Shown one piece after another: positions 28,895 to 38,091 of a stretch of DNA of 64,000 nucleotides. Made by a program: the position numbers and the translations under genes. Every line of letters begins with the position of its first letter. Within the stretch, counting starts at the first letter, position 1. The notes under the pieces were generated by a model. That model did not search any database. It saw only the letters and a list, made by a program, of their open reading frames with translations, and was not told the origin of the DNA. Source of the stretch: Aquimarina aggregata (GTDB lineage Bacteria; Bacteroidota; Bacteroidia; Flavobacteriales; Flavobacteriaceae); the NCBI RefSeq assembly GCF_001632745.1, contig NZ_LQRT01000006.1, positions 1-64,000 on the forward strand, read 5' to 3'.

Positions 28895-29911
28895 TTAAAT
28901 ATTAAACTCTTTATTAAGTAAATTAATTTGTTCTGGACGACCCAAAACAACAACCTTTGAACCCGGTTTTAACACTGTACTTGCTTCGGGGTTTACAATA
29001 TATTCTCCATTTGGTGATTTATACCCTATAATTGTGCAACCTGTTCTTGATCGCATATCTATATTAAGTATAGTTCGCTCTTGATGGTCATCAAACATAT
29101 CTTCAAAAGAAACTTCTTCAATATTTATAGATCGTTTTCCTACAATAGAAAGATTGTCGAGGAACTCTATTAAATCCGGCACTACCACTAACGAAGCCAT
29201 ATGATCTCCACCTATACGGTCTGGCATGATTACATTATCGGCTCCTGCCAATCTTATTTTTTTATATGAGGCATCTTCAGAAGCTCTACTAATTATTTTA
29301 AGTTTCTTATTAATCTGTCTTGCAGACAGCACTATAAATAGATTGTCTGCATCCTCTGGCAATGTACATATTAGACAAGCAGCATTTTTGATACCAGCTT
29401 CAATTAAAACTTGATCTTCTGTTGCATTACCCTTAAGAAATAATAATTGATCATTCTGATATCGTTCTATTATCTCATCGTCTTTTTCAATAATAATAAA
29501 TGGTTTATTATACGCTAATAATTTTACTGCCGATTGTTTTCCATTTCGACCATAACCAATGATAATAATATGGTTTTCTAGCTTATGTATCATTTTTTGT
29601 ATTTTTCGATATTGAACTCTTTTCGGGTCATTTTTACTAACGATATAGTCTGTAATTACAGATACAGAATATGCAAATATAGAAACACTCGTAGCAATCA
29701 AGAAGATAGTGAATAATTTGGCATTTTCATCGAGTGGATGTACTTCACTAAAACCAACGGTAGACATGGTTATTACCGTCATATACAAAGCATCAATCCA
29801 AGAATAATCAGAAAAAAATCGAAATCCTAATACGCCGATCAATATGACAACAATTAATAAAATTAAAGCGATATAGACCTTTTTTCTACCCCAATTGTAA
29901 ATTTTTATCAT
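28895..29911 (-). CDS. potassium channel protein with RCK/TrkA-N and TrkA-C domains
   Basis: 338 residues. Two membrane segments flank a pore loop with the K+ selectivity filter TVGF at 51-54 (MSTVGFSEVHP). A cytoplasmic RCK domain starts near 113 with the nucleotide-binding motif IIIGYGRNG, and a TrkA-C-like domain occupies about 255-338 (GCTIIGYKSPNGEYIVNP). This is the two-TM/RCK architecture of MthK-like channels, gated by ligands or nucleotides. Its ATG overlaps the stop of the PspC-domain gene (ATGA), indicating translational coupling. Potassium flux is well supported; direction and ligand are not. Confidence 0.92.
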   Translation of the reverse strand: MIKIYNWGRKKVYIALILLIVVILIGVLGFRFFSDYSWIDALYMTVITMSTVGFSEVHPLDENAKLFTIFLIATSVSIFAYSVSVITDYIVSKNDPKRVQYRKIQKMIHKLENHIIIIGYGRNGKQSAVKLLAYNKPFIIIEKDDEIIERYQNDQLLFLKGNATEDQVLIEAGIKNAACLICTLPEDADNLFIVLSARQINKKLKIISRASEDASYKKIRLAGADNVIMPDRIGGDHMASLVVVPDLIEFLDNLSIVGKRSINIEEVSFEDMFDDHQERTILNIDMRSRTGCTIIGYKSPNGEYIVNPEASTVLKPGSKVVVLGRPEQINLLNKEFNI

Positions 29912-30129
29912 AGGTCAAATACTGAAGTTCTTTTAGTATACACTAAATCTTTTATTTTTAGCCAAAATGCCATGTTTAGATAAATCACAAAACCTAAACC
30001 AGCTGTAGCAAAAGTCAAATAAATAAAAAACAAACGTACAATTTTTGCACGCATACCCAATCTATCAGCTAATCGTGATGATACATAAAATCCATTTCGT
30101 TCTAAAAAGTGTCTTAGATTATATAGCAT
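29908..30129 (-). CDS. PspC domain-containing small membrane protein
   Basis: 73 residues with the PspC pattern: a short amphipathic start (FYVSSRLADRLGMRAKIVRLFFIYLTF) and a hydrophobic segment (FATAGLGFVIYLNMAFWL). Its last codon overlaps the start of the K+ channel gene by 4 nt. PspC domains occur in envelope-stress proteins of the phage-shock type, but nothing else of that system is present here, so a membrane role linked to the channel is only inferred from the coupling. Confidence 0.85.
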   Translation of the reverse strand: MLYNLRHFLERNGFYVSSRLADRLGMRAKIVRLFFIYLTFATAGLGFVIYLNMAFWLKIKDLVYTKRTSVFDL

Positions 30130-30158
30130 CCTGCAAAATAATTATATTATCTCAAACT

Positions 30159-31439
30159 TTAATCTTGATTTAGTAAATTATTACCAATTGCACATTTTAA
30201 ACATTTTTTTTGATCACAATACATATTCTTAAGTTGTAACATCGCTTGAGAGTGCATTGCCGTTTTGATAGGCACTTTATGTTTTATGAAATTATCTATA
30301 ATAGTATTTTTCTCATAAGATATTTGAGAAATTAACTTAAAAATTTCCTCTTCTACATATTTTCCTTGACTACGGGCATAACTAAATTGCATAGGGATTA
30401 TAGTATTTATCACTATTAAATCCACAAATTGCTTAGTTATCTGTTTTTGCCGAGGTTTTGACTCTTTATCAAAGGTATAATGACGCTCCCAAAAACTACT
30501 AGTACCAACATTAAAGATCTGATAGAATTCGTTTATATCATATGTCTGAATAATTCTACTAAACAGTCTGTCATTTTTAAAATATAATTTAGCCAATTGC
30601 GCTAATCGTATTGTTGGAAAGTTTGACGGTCTTAACCTAAAAAACTGCATTGAAATTGTATGTATTGGTTTAAGGCCAAACTTAGTTTTTAGAAAATCAT
30701 ATTCTATTTTAAGTTTTTTTGAATAATAATTATCTTTTTCTTTTTCTAAAAAACCGGCTTGTCCAAAAAACAAAGCTTCTAATTGACCCAGATCATGAGT
30801 ACATTTTCTAAGTACAGAGAAATTAAATGAGTTTGCAAAACTTAAAAAGGCATCTCCGTTTACTTTTAACCCAAAGTTTTTTGCTAACATTTTAAACATT
30901 ACAGTTTCCCAATTATTTGCAGAGCTTTTCAATAATTCTGAAATTAGAATAGACTTTTGCTCTAATCGTTCTAAATACAATCTATCTTGCCAGTTTACTA
31001 GGACGAAATCTGAAACATTTGACAATTGATTTTCGCATAAAATCCATTTTTTAAAAGTACGCTCAAAAAGTTTTTGATACCTAAATAAAAGTTTCTCATC
31101 TATATAGTCTTTTAACACTAATGTGGGAATACTACTATTATCTTTTCTAAAGACCTTTATATCATCAAACCATACAACATGTAGAATAACATTATTATAA
31201 GCAAGATCGTTTTCATGATGATGTGCATACCAATCACTAGATTTGATATGAATCTCGACATTCCCTGCCCATTTTTGATTATGTATTGTTATTTGCGCAT
31301 TAAAAAAGTCTGGCCCAGAATTTTCTACATTGTGTGTTCCGACCTGCTTAATAATCACTTCGTGGTTATCGGTAGTCCTTAAACAAGAAGGGTTAAACTT
31401 CTTGTATTTCCAGAGAAACTGGAGAAAATCTTCTTTCAT
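30159..31439 (-). CDS. DUF2851 family protein
   Basis: 426 residues, soluble, recognisable as the Bacteroidota DUF2851 family by its opening (EDFLQFLWKYKKFN), the acidic segment NSGPDFFNAQI near 40-50, GNVEIHIKSSDWYAHHHEND, and LRPSNFPTIRLAQLA in the middle. The tail contains CDQKKCLKC, a Cys cluster that could bind metal. The ExHxxxSDW segment with several His and Asp residues resembles a nuclease-like active site, but I know of no proven function. It lies 29 bp upstream of the PspC gene, so these three genes probably share a transcript. Confidence 0.85.
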   Translation of the reverse strand: MKEDFLQFLWKYKKFNPSCLRTTDNHEVIIKQVGTHNVENSGPDFFNAQITIHNQKWAGNVEIHIKSSDWYAHHHENDLAYNNVILHVVWFDDIKVFRKDNSSIPTLVLKDYIDEKLLFRYQKLFERTFKKWILCENQLSNVSDFVLVNWQDRLYLERLEQKSILISELLKSSANNWETVMFKMLAKNFGLKVNGDAFLSFANSFNFSVLRKCTHDLGQLEALFFGQAGFLEKEKDNYYSKKLKIEYDFLKTKFGLKPIHTISMQFFRLRPSNFPTIRLAQLAKLYFKNDRLFSRIIQTYDINEFYQIFNVGTSSFWERHYTFDKESKPRQKQITKQFVDLIVINTIIPMQFSYARSQGKYVEEEIFKLISQISYEKNTIIDNFIKHKVPIKTAMHSQAMLQLKNMYCDQKKCLKCAIGNNLLNQD

Positions 31440-31544
31440 GTGTTTTTGTATATAGCTTTGTTATTCTGCAGATCAATTATTGATAACCACAGAAAGATGC
31501 TATTTACATTTTGGGTAGGATTAAGACAAATGCTTTAGCTTATC

Positions 31545-31552
31545 TAAATTTG
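31545..31552 (+). promoter_or_regulatory. -7 box upstream of the redoxin gene
   Basis: TAAATTTG is an exact TAnnTTTG match 88 bp before the ATG at 31641. No -33 TTTG at the standard spacing is visible. Confidence 0.35.
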
Positions 31553-31640
31553 AATGTGAAAATACTAAAATTTACTTTAATCTTGTAAGTCATCAATTAG
31601 AACCTTGACCAATACAGACTAATAATAAATACTATCCATC

Positions 31641-32498
31641 ATGAATTCAGTACTTAAATCCATTTTTATTTCGGTATTTCCGCTTATTGCTTTATATTTT
31701 TCGATAGACGGCATATTACATTTAACCAATCATGGATTGTCTTACAGATATATTGGTAGGTTAATTGCATCTTTTTCTATATTATTTTTCTTTGCTATGC
31801 TATTTATAAAACCTGTGGCGAGAACAGATGCTAATTTAAAAATCAATACCATTTTAATTGCAATTGGATTCTTAATCAGCATTGTATTTGGTGGTCTTAT
31901 CGAAAAGGATATCAATGGCTCATTACCTAGCGTTGGATTATTCTTAGGATGGATTCTTTATATCAAATGGTATTCTATTTTTACAGATCGTAAATCAAAT
32001 ACCACAATTCAAGTTGGCAAACAACTTCCTTCTTTTGAATTAGAGGACTCTGATAAAAATACTGTGCCTATGTCTGGTTTTATCGGCAACCCTTCTATCT
32101 TTTTATTTTACAGAGGAAATTGGTGTCCTTTATGTATGGCTCAAATTAAAGAAATTGCCGAGCAATACAAAGAACTAGAAAAAAGAAATGTAAATATGGT
32201 TTTGGTAAGCCCGCAACCACACAAATACACTAAAACTCTTGCAGAGAAATTTAATGTAAACTTTAATTTTCTAGTAGATCAAGGAAATAAAGTAGCCAAA
32301 GAGCTTAAAATTCTTGCAGAAAATGGATTACCTATGGGTTTTCAAGCCCTAGGATATACAAGTGACACCGTAATGCCAACAGTAATTATAACCGATAAAT
32401 TTGGAAAAATTATCTTTGCCGATCTTACCAATAACTATAGAGTAAGACCAGAGCCCGAAACTTTTCTTAAAATTCTTGATCAAAACATTATTGACTAA
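31641..32498 (+). CDS. membrane-anchored peroxiredoxin-like (AhpC/TSA, redoxin) protein
   Basis: 285 residues. About four hydrophobic segments in the first 120 residues form a membrane domain. A thioredoxin-fold domain follows from about 125 (VGKQLPSFELEDSDKN), with the active-site segment YRGNWCPLCMAQIKE holding a CxxC motif in the position of the peroxidatic cysteine. It is expected to be a peroxiredoxin or thiol oxidoreductase facing the periplasm or the cytoplasm; topology is uncertain. It is a lone gene, divergent from DUF2851. A hairpin with a U-tract 262 bp after the stop may be its terminator. Confidence 0.85.
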   Translation: MNSVLKSIFISVFPLIALYFSIDGILHLTNHGLSYRYIGRLIASFSILFFFAMLFIKPVARTDANLKINTILIAIGFLISIVFGGLIEKDINGSLPSVGLFLGWILYIKWYSIFTDRKSNTTIQVGKQLPSFELEDSDKNTVPMSGFIGNPSIFLFYRGNWCPLCMAQIKEIAEQYKELEKRNVNMVLVSPQPHKYTKTLAEKFNVNFNFLVDQGNKVAKELKILAENGLPMGFQALGYTSDTVMPTVIITDKFGKIIFADLTNNYRVRPEPETFLKILDQNIID

Positions 32499-32760
32499 AT
32501 ATTCTAATCAAACTAGAAATAAAATATCCTAAACAAAATTGAGGTTACAATAGGTCATAATTAATGTCATAAATACATTTAATTCTTAAAACTACGTTAA
32601 TTACAAGTAGAAATGTACTATTGGTAAGATTTTATGTATTAATGGAAAACCGTACAACAATTACTTTTCTTTTCTTTGTTTAACAATTAATGGGGAAATT
32701 AATTCACAACGACATAAAGATTACAAAACCCTAAGCTAAGTTGAGTTTGTGTTAGGTTAT

Positions 32761-32788
32761 AGATGGCTGTCATTTTTGATAGCCATCT
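32761..32788 (+). terminator. intrinsic terminator on the plus strand, far downstream of the redoxin gene
   Basis: Stem AGATGGCTGTCA / TGATAGCCATCT with one G-U pair on the plus strand, then TTATTTTTAT. The orientation fits plus-strand transcription. The nearest plus-strand gene ends 262 bp upstream, so either it has a long 3' UTR or a small RNA is made here. The 296-bp gap 32499-32794 holds no convincing ORF. Confidence 0.6.
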
Positions 32789-32794
32789 TTATTT

Positions 32795-33781
32795 TTATAA
32801 GTTAATATCAGGATAAATATCAAACTTATTGAAAAAGGATTTTTTAAATTTAGATGAGTTAGAATAATTAAGCGTATCCATAACCTCTTTAAGAGGTAAC
32901 CCCTCACCAAATATCATATTGTAAGAGCTTTCTAATTTTTTATTGTTAAAAAATTCTAGCGGAGTTTGATTATGAATTTCTTTAAACATATTAAAGAAAT
33001 TTGTTCGACTCATGTGAGCCATCGCAGCAAGCTGATCTACTCCTATAAATGGTTCATGTAAATTGTTCTTAAGATAGTTACTTACTTTATAAATATTACC
33101 AACTTGTGCACTATTAATATTAAATGGATTACTCTCTGTCTCCCACTTTAAAACATCTTTCCAAAATGTCTCTAATAATCGGATTCCTCTTGATATATAA
33201 TATAAATAATTTTCAACCCTATTAATATCTGGTTGCACAATCTGATCAAAAAGATTAGATTGTTTATAAGAAAGGTAAAACTTGTTGATGTGTTGATGAG
33301 AATATCGTATATAAGTATCTACGCGTTCGGCCATATCATTATTCTTCATAAAATAAGACCGTGTATACGAACTTTTAAGCACTATCATTGTTGATTTAAC
33401 TACTGCTCCTTTTGGAATAAAAACCTGCTCTCCCTGCTGTGAATCCATACACCTCATATTGCCTGGCGTATAGCTATCAGAATATGTACTTATAATTTGA
33501 TCTTTCTCTAGTTGATGATCTAATGCATACTTTCTAAAATGAAGAATAATATCTCGTTCGTTTATAGGTTGTCTTATATACTCTATATCTGCATTTGCCT
33601 TATAATTATTGACCAACAAAAAAACCTCGGGCGAGATTTTATAATATGATAAATACCCTTCTCCTATTTCAGGTGGAAAATAGATATGATCAGAAGTGCT
33701 ATTTGGATCTAATTGTGATCTAAAATAGTTTCTTAACTTATCTATATCTGAAAAATCAAACGAATATTTATACATCCTCAT
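32795..33781 (-). CDS. AraC-family transcriptional regulator
   Basis: 328 residues. The C-terminal 100 residues are a double helix-turn-helix AraC domain: FIGVDQLAAMAHMSRTNFFNMFK and then LPLKEVMDTLNYSNSSKFKKSFFNKF. The N-terminal 220 residues are an effector or dimerisation domain of no family I recognise. A second ATG two codons downstream is an equally possible start. It is a single gene; the target is unknown, though the adjacent redoxin and cystathionine beta-synthase genes are candidates by position. Confidence 0.9.
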   Translation of the reverse strand: MRMYKYSFDFSDIDKLRNYFRSQLDPNSTSDHIYFPPEIGEGYLSYYKISPEVFLLVNNYKANADIEYIRQPINERDIILHFRKYALDHQLEKDQIISTYSDSYTPGNMRCMDSQQGEQVFIPKGAVVKSTMIVLKSSYTRSYFMKNNDMAERVDTYIRYSHQHINKFYLSYKQSNLFDQIVQPDINRVENYLYYISRGIRLLETFWKDVLKWETESNPFNINSAQVGNIYKVSNYLKNNLHEPFIGVDQLAAMAHMSRTNFFNMFKEIHNQTPLEFFNNKKLESSYNMIFGEGLPLKEVMDTLNYSNSSKFKKSFFNKFDIYPDINL

Positions 33782-33872
33782 TTAGGTTTTACATATGTTT
33801 ATATTCTTATAAGATCAATACTTTTCATTTAAGTTGCGTATTAGCCTTTGTAAAAGATCGACAGATATAAAC

Positions 33873-33908
33873 AACCCCTTTATCAGCGCGTACACTAATA
33901 AAGGGGGT
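33873..33908 (-). terminator. weak terminator-like hairpin after the cystathionine beta-synthase gene
   Basis: Arms AACCCCTTTAT / ATAAAGGGGGT with a 14-nt loop and one mismatch, 28 bp after the stop at 33937. There is no clear U-tract on either strand. Confidence 0.45.
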
Positions 33909-33936
33909 ATATTAAACTTGATATAAATATAATAAT

Positions 33937-35298
33937 TTATTTTATATGACTGATTACGTCATATTTTGTGATAATGTGATGCTTGCCATTTTCTAACGCT
34001 ACAAGAACTGCTGGATTTCCATTTTTAATAAGTTTAGATATCTCATCTAGTGACGTTTTAGCTTTTACTATAGGAAAAGGTTCTTTCATTACTTCTTTGA
34101 TAGGAGTACTATCCATATCTTTATTTTCCATAAAAGCTTTAAATAAAGCACTTTCATCTACAGATCCTACAAAACCATCAGTATCGATTACCGGTATTTG
34201 TGAAATTTGAAATTTACGCATACGTTCAATCGCATGAGAAACAAGTTCTTCTGTTTTTACGGTAATTAATGGTTTATCTGCATGATCCTTTATCAAACCT
34301 TCGGCATTAGAAACTTCTTCTTCAAGAAAGCCTCTCTCACGCATCCAATCATCATTAAACATTTTTCCAACATATCGGCTACCATGATCGTGATATAAGA
34401 TTACTACGACATCATCTTTAGTAAAATTTTCTTTTAACTGAAGTAATCCTTTTATAGCCGCACCTGCACTATTTCCTAAAAACATTCCTTCTTCTTTGGC
34501 TAGTCTTTGCGTATATATTGCAGCATCCTTATCGGTTACTTTTGTAAACCCATCTATAACAGAAAAATCCACATTTTTAGGCAAAATATCTTCACCAATA
34601 CCTTCTGTTATATAGGAATAAATTTCGTTTTCATCAAAAACACCTGTTTCATGGTATTTTTTAAAAACTGACCCATAAGTATCTATCCCCCAAATTTTAA
34701 CATTAGGGTTTTGTTCTTTTAGATACTTTCCCACACCAGAAATGGTTCCACCTGTACCTACACCAACAATAAAATGGGTAATCTTGCCATCTGTTTGTTT
34801 CCAAATTTCAGGACCGGTACTTTCATAATGCGCCAAAGCATTAGATGGATTATCGTATTGATTTACATACCATGAATTTGGAGTTTCCTCTGCTAATCTT
34901 TTTGATACAGAATAATACGATCTTGGATCTTCGGGTTCTACATTTGTTGGGCAAACCATAACTTTAGCGCCAACTGCGCGCAGAATGTCCATTTTTTCTT
35001 TGGATTGCTTATCCGCCAAAACACAAATCAATTTATATCCTTTGATAATCGCCACCAACGCTAATCCCATACCTGTATTACCAGAGGTCCCTTCGATAAT
35101 GGTACCACCAGGTTTTAACCTTCCATCAGCTTCAGCATCTTCTATCATTTTTAACGCCATTCTATCTTTTACAGAATTCCCTGGGTTAAATGTTTCATAT
35201 TTGGCCAACACCAATGCATCAACATCTTTTACCAATGCATTCATTTTAACCATAGGTGTATTGCCTATAGTTTCTAATATATTTTCTGCGTATTCCAC
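33937..35298 (-). CDS. cystathionine beta-synthase (PLP enzyme with C-terminal CBS pair)
   Basis: 453 residues. The fold-type II PLP domain has the Schiff-base lysine K44 (NPGNSVKDRM), phosphate loop GTSGNTGMGLA and a glycine-rich GVGTGGTISGVGKYL. About residues 335-453 form two CBS motifs (ISQIPVIDTDGFVGSVDE and later NPAVLVALENGKHHII). The stretch VILYHDHGSRYVGKMFNDDWM matches eukaryote-like CBS rather than plain cysteine synthase. It condenses serine (or an activated form) with homocysteine, or works as cysteine synthase. GTG 35298 is the only suitable start; an exact -33/-7 promoter lies 45-74 bp upstream. Confidence 0.9.
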   Translation of the reverse strand: MEYAENILETIGNTPMVKMNALVKDVDALVLAKYETFNPGNSVKDRMALKMIEDAEADGRLKPGGTIIEGTSGNTGMGLALVAIIKGYKLICVLADKQSKEKMDILRAVGAKVMVCPTNVEPEDPRSYYSVSKRLAEETPNSWYVNQYDNPSNALAHYESTGPEIWKQTDGKITHFIVGVGTGGTISGVGKYLKEQNPNVKIWGIDTYGSVFKKYHETGVFDENEIYSYITEGIGEDILPKNVDFSVIDGFTKVTDKDAAIYTQRLAKEEGMFLGNSAGAAIKGLLQLKENFTKDDVVVILYHDHGSRYVGKMFNDDWMRERGFLEEEVSNAEGLIKDHADKPLITVKTEELVSHAIERMRKFQISQIPVIDTDGFVGSVDESALFKAFMENKDMDSTPIKEVMKEPFPIVKAKTSLDEISKLIKNGNPAVLVALENGKHHIITKYDVISHIK

Positions 35299-35342
35299 TA
35301 GTGTATATTTAGCAACCTAAAGAAATAGGTCATTTAATCGTA

Positions 35343-35372
35343 CAAAGATACAATCTAGATTACCGATGCAAA
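35343..35372 (-). promoter_or_regulatory. promoter of the cystathionine beta-synthase gene
   Basis: The minus strand reads TTTG (35372-35369), 18 bp, TATCTTTG (35350-35343), exact matches at the same spacing as the rpsU promoter. The expected leader is about 40 nt, which supports the GTG start at 35298. Confidence 0.75.
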
Positions 35373-35394
35373 AATTTTAAATAGATAATCGATA

Positions 35395-36702
35395 TTATTG
35401 AAATCGAATTGATTTTGTAGGAGATATTTTTGAAACGATATATGAAGGAATTAATAGCATTATTAGACATAAAAGTATAGTTCCTACATTAAGCAATAGT
35501 ATATAACCAAGGTTTATATATACGGGAGCTGTATCTACATAATACGTCTCGGGGTTAAGTCCAACTACCCCATAGTAATCTTGAATTAACAACAAGCCTA
35601 TACCTATAAGATTACCCCAAAAAAGACCTATTAAAATTAAATAAGCTGCATTATATAAAAACATCTTTCTAATGCTCCAATCAGAACTACCTAATGCTTT
35701 AAGAATACCAATCATAGGGGTTTTTTCTAAAATCAAAACCAGTAATGCCGTAATCATATTAATCCCAGCTACTAGAATAATAATCCCAATGATCCCAATA
35801 ATATTGAGATCAAAAAGTTTAAGCCATTCAAAAATCATTGCATACTTCAACGTTATTGTCTGACTATCAAGTGTAGAGGGTATATTTTCGTAGATTTCCT
35901 GGCCTTTAGTATCAATCGCAGTAAAATCGTCAATAAAGACTTCAAAATTACCGATCTCGTTAGTCTGCCATTTATTCATTTTTTGAATATGCCGTATATC
36001 TGCAAAAAGAAATTTCTCGTCAAACTCCTGAAAACCTGAACTATAAATTCCAACTATTTTAAACGCCCTAATATATGTTTTGGAATTTGAAACAGAGTTC
36101 TTTTTTAAAAAATATGTAATGGCTTTATCACCTACAGTAAGTCCTAAACGACTTGCTATATGTGAGGACAATAAAATCTCTTCATTTAGTTCATTCCTAA
36201 AATCAGGTATTCTACCTTCTATTAAATACTCTTTAAAGTAACTCCAATTATAATCTTTGCCTACACCTTTAACAACGACACCATCAAAATCAGTTTCAGT
36301 TCGTATGATACCCATTTTAGTTGCAACTCCTTGCATATGAGCGATTCCTTTTACCTCTGGGAATATAGATGGACTTCCTTTTTCTATCCAATTTGTCCAA
36401 TCTGAATTTTCTACTAGAGCTTTAAATTCTTTGGAGTAAAACTTTTGATCTTTCGAAATTGGAATTAAAGATTCTAAACTACTATTATTATCAAAGCTTG
36501 ATATTAGCACATGTCCGTTAAACGCTGCAACTTTTTCTCTTATTTTTCGTTGTAAACCTATGCCAGTAGCAATTGTAATAAGCATCATAACCATACCAAT
36601 AGCAATAGCCGAAATCGCAATTTTTATAATTGGTGTCGAAATGCTACTTTTATGTTCCTTACCTTTGATAAGGCGTTTGGCGATAAAATACTCGAAATTC
36701 AA
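35395..36702 (-). CDS. ABC transporter permease, LolE/FtsX-MacB type
   Basis: 435 residues. One N-terminal membrane segment (IIKIAISAIAIGMVMMLITIA) is followed by a large periplasmic MacB-like domain (about 50-270) and three C-terminal segments with the FtsX-family signature (ILEKTPMIGILKALGSSDWSIRK). This is the layout of lipoprotein-releasing permeases; the ATPase partner is not adjacent. The first codon is TTG at 36702: an in-frame TAG lies three codons upstream, and the next ATG would remove the first membrane segment. The start codon is only 8 bp from that of the divergent NamZ gene. Confidence 0.9.
   Translation of the reverse strand: MNFEYFIAKRLIKGKEHKSSISTPIIKIAISAIAIGMVMMLITIATGIGLQRKIREKVAAFNGHVLISSFDNNSSLESLIPISKDQKFYSKEFKALVENSDWTNWIEKGSPSIFPEVKGIAHMQGVATKMGIIRTETDFDGVVVKGVGKDYNWSYFKEYLIEGRIPDFRNELNEEILLSSHIASRLGLTVGDKAITYFLKKNSVSNSKTYIRAFKIVGIYSSGFQEFDEKFLFADIRHIQKMNKWQTNEIGNFEVFIDDFTAIDTKGQEIYENIPSTLDSQTITLKYAMIFEWLKLFDLNIIGIIGIIILVAGINMITALLVLILEKTPMIGILKALGSSDWSIRKMFLYNAAYLILIGLFWGNLIGIGLLLIQDYYGVVGLNPETYYVDTAPVYINLGYILLLNVGTILLCLIMLLIPSYIVSKISPTKSIRFQ
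36660..36667 (+). promoter_or_regulatory. -7 box for the NamZ-like gene, inside the permease gene
   Basis: TACCTTTG is an exact TAnnTTTG match 43 bp before the ATG at 36711. It lies within the first codons of the divergent permease gene because there is almost no intergenic DNA. Confidence 0.45.
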
Positions 36703-36710
36703 GCTTAACT

Positions 36711-38018
36711 ATGATTTTTATTAGAAATGCATTCAAAAATACATTTTTATTCTTTTGCACCCTTCTTATTTTTCATGGAAGTGTAACAAAAACATTTGCA
36801 CAAGGTCAAAATGTAAGACAATTAAATGCTATTACTAAAGATAGTGTTCAAATTACTGCACCAATTATTGTGGGTGCAAACCAAACAGAACTTTATCTTC
36901 CGATATTAGAAGGTAAAAAAGTAGCCATAGTTGGTAATCAAACTTCAGTTATTTTTAGATATCCAAATCTTAACATGCTTATTGAAGAGCAAGGAGGGAT
37001 TGAATCTACAGAATTTAAACAGTACACACATTTAGTTGATTCTTTATTATCTAGAAATATTAAAATACAAAAAGTATTCGCCCCAGAACATGGTTTTAGA
37101 GGCAAAGCAGATGCCGGTGAACTAGTTGCAAATAGCAAGGATATTAAAACTGGTCTGCCTATTTTTTCACTACATGGCAAAGACAAGAAACCCTCTGTAG
37201 CATCCCTATCTGGTATTGACATAGTTGTTTTTGACATACAAGATGTTGGCGTTAGGTTTTACACCTATATATCAACATTACATTATGTTATGCAAGCTTG
37301 TGCAGAGAACAATATTCCTGTTTTAATTCTGGATAGACCTAACCCAAATGCGCATTATATAGATGGACCTACCTTAGAGCCTAAACATTCAAGTTTTTTA
37401 GGAGTACACCCTATCCCACTCGTACATGGTATGACTATAGGTGAGTACGCTAAAATGATTAATGGTGAAGGCTGGCTAGGCAAAGATCTTACTTGTGAAA
37501 TTACGATTATACCTCTTAAAAACTATACCCATAAAAGTTCTTATAATTTACCGATTAGACCTTCTCCAAACTTACCTAATGATAAAGCTATAAATCTATA
37601 TCCAAGTTTAGGTTTTTTTGAAGGTACTACTATAAATGCTGGTCGAGGCACCGAAAAACAATTTCAAATTTTTGGATCTCCTGATCTAGCGATAGAGCAT
37701 TATAATTTTGCATACATTCCAAAACCAAATTTTGGAGCAAAATATCCTAAACATCGCGGAGAAGTTTGTTATGGTAATGATTTAAGAAAAACAAAATGGC
37801 TTAGCTCTATAAATTTATGGTGGTTAGTAAATGCCTATAAAAACTCAAACGACAAAGACAAATTCTTTAATACCAAATCTTTTACACTTCATGCTGGAAC
37901 AGAGAAACTACAGCAACAAATTCAAGATGGAATAAGTGTTCAGGAAATCAAGAAATCTTGGAGCGAAGATTTAAAAGCGTATAAAATCAAAAGACAACAA
38001 TATCTTTTGTACAAATAA
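36711..38018 (+). CDS. DUF1343 / NamZ-like exo-beta-N-acetylmuramidase (GH171)
   Basis: 435 residues with a signal peptide ending TKTFAQ (about residue 30). The DUF1343 signatures are all present: KVFAPEHGFRGKADAGE, VFDIQDVGVRFYTYISTLHY, PVLILDRPNPN, SFLGVHPIPLVHGMTIGEYA and GRGTEKQFQIFGSP. The Bacillus member NamZ removes terminal MurNAc from peptidoglycan fragments, so a periplasmic role in cell-wall recycling is likely. It is not linked to a MurNAc uptake operon here. Its promoter must lie inside the neighbouring permease gene. Confidence 0.9.
   Translation: MIFIRNAFKNTFLFFCTLLIFHGSVTKTFAQGQNVRQLNAITKDSVQITAPIIVGANQTELYLPILEGKKVAIVGNQTSVIFRYPNLNMLIEEQGGIESTEFKQYTHLVDSLLSRNIKIQKVFAPEHGFRGKADAGELVANSKDIKTGLPIFSLHGKDKKPSVASLSGIDIVVFDIQDVGVRFYTYISTLHYVMQACAENNIPVLILDRPNPNAHYIDGPTLEPKHSSFLGVHPIPLVHGMTIGEYAKMINGEGWLGKDLTCEITIIPLKNYTHKSSYNLPIRPSPNLPNDKAINLYPSLGFFEGTTINAGRGTEKQFQIFGSPDLAIEHYNFAYIPKPNFGAKYPKHRGEVCYGNDLRKTKWLSSINLWWLVNAYKNSNDKDKFFNTKSFTLHAGTEKLQQQIQDGISVQEIKKSWSEDLKAYKIKRQQYLLYK
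36734..36741 (-). promoter_or_regulatory. -7 box for the permease gene, inside the NamZ-like gene
   Basis: Plus-strand CAAAAATA reads TATTTTTG on the minus strand, an exact TAnnTTTG match 31 bp upstream of the TTG start at 36702 and within the signal-peptide codons of the divergent gene. Confidence 0.35.
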
Positions 38019-38091
38019 GATGATTTGGATAATTACGAGTAAACACTTTTGGATCAAAGAATCATCAACTCACAACAATATTAATAATCGC

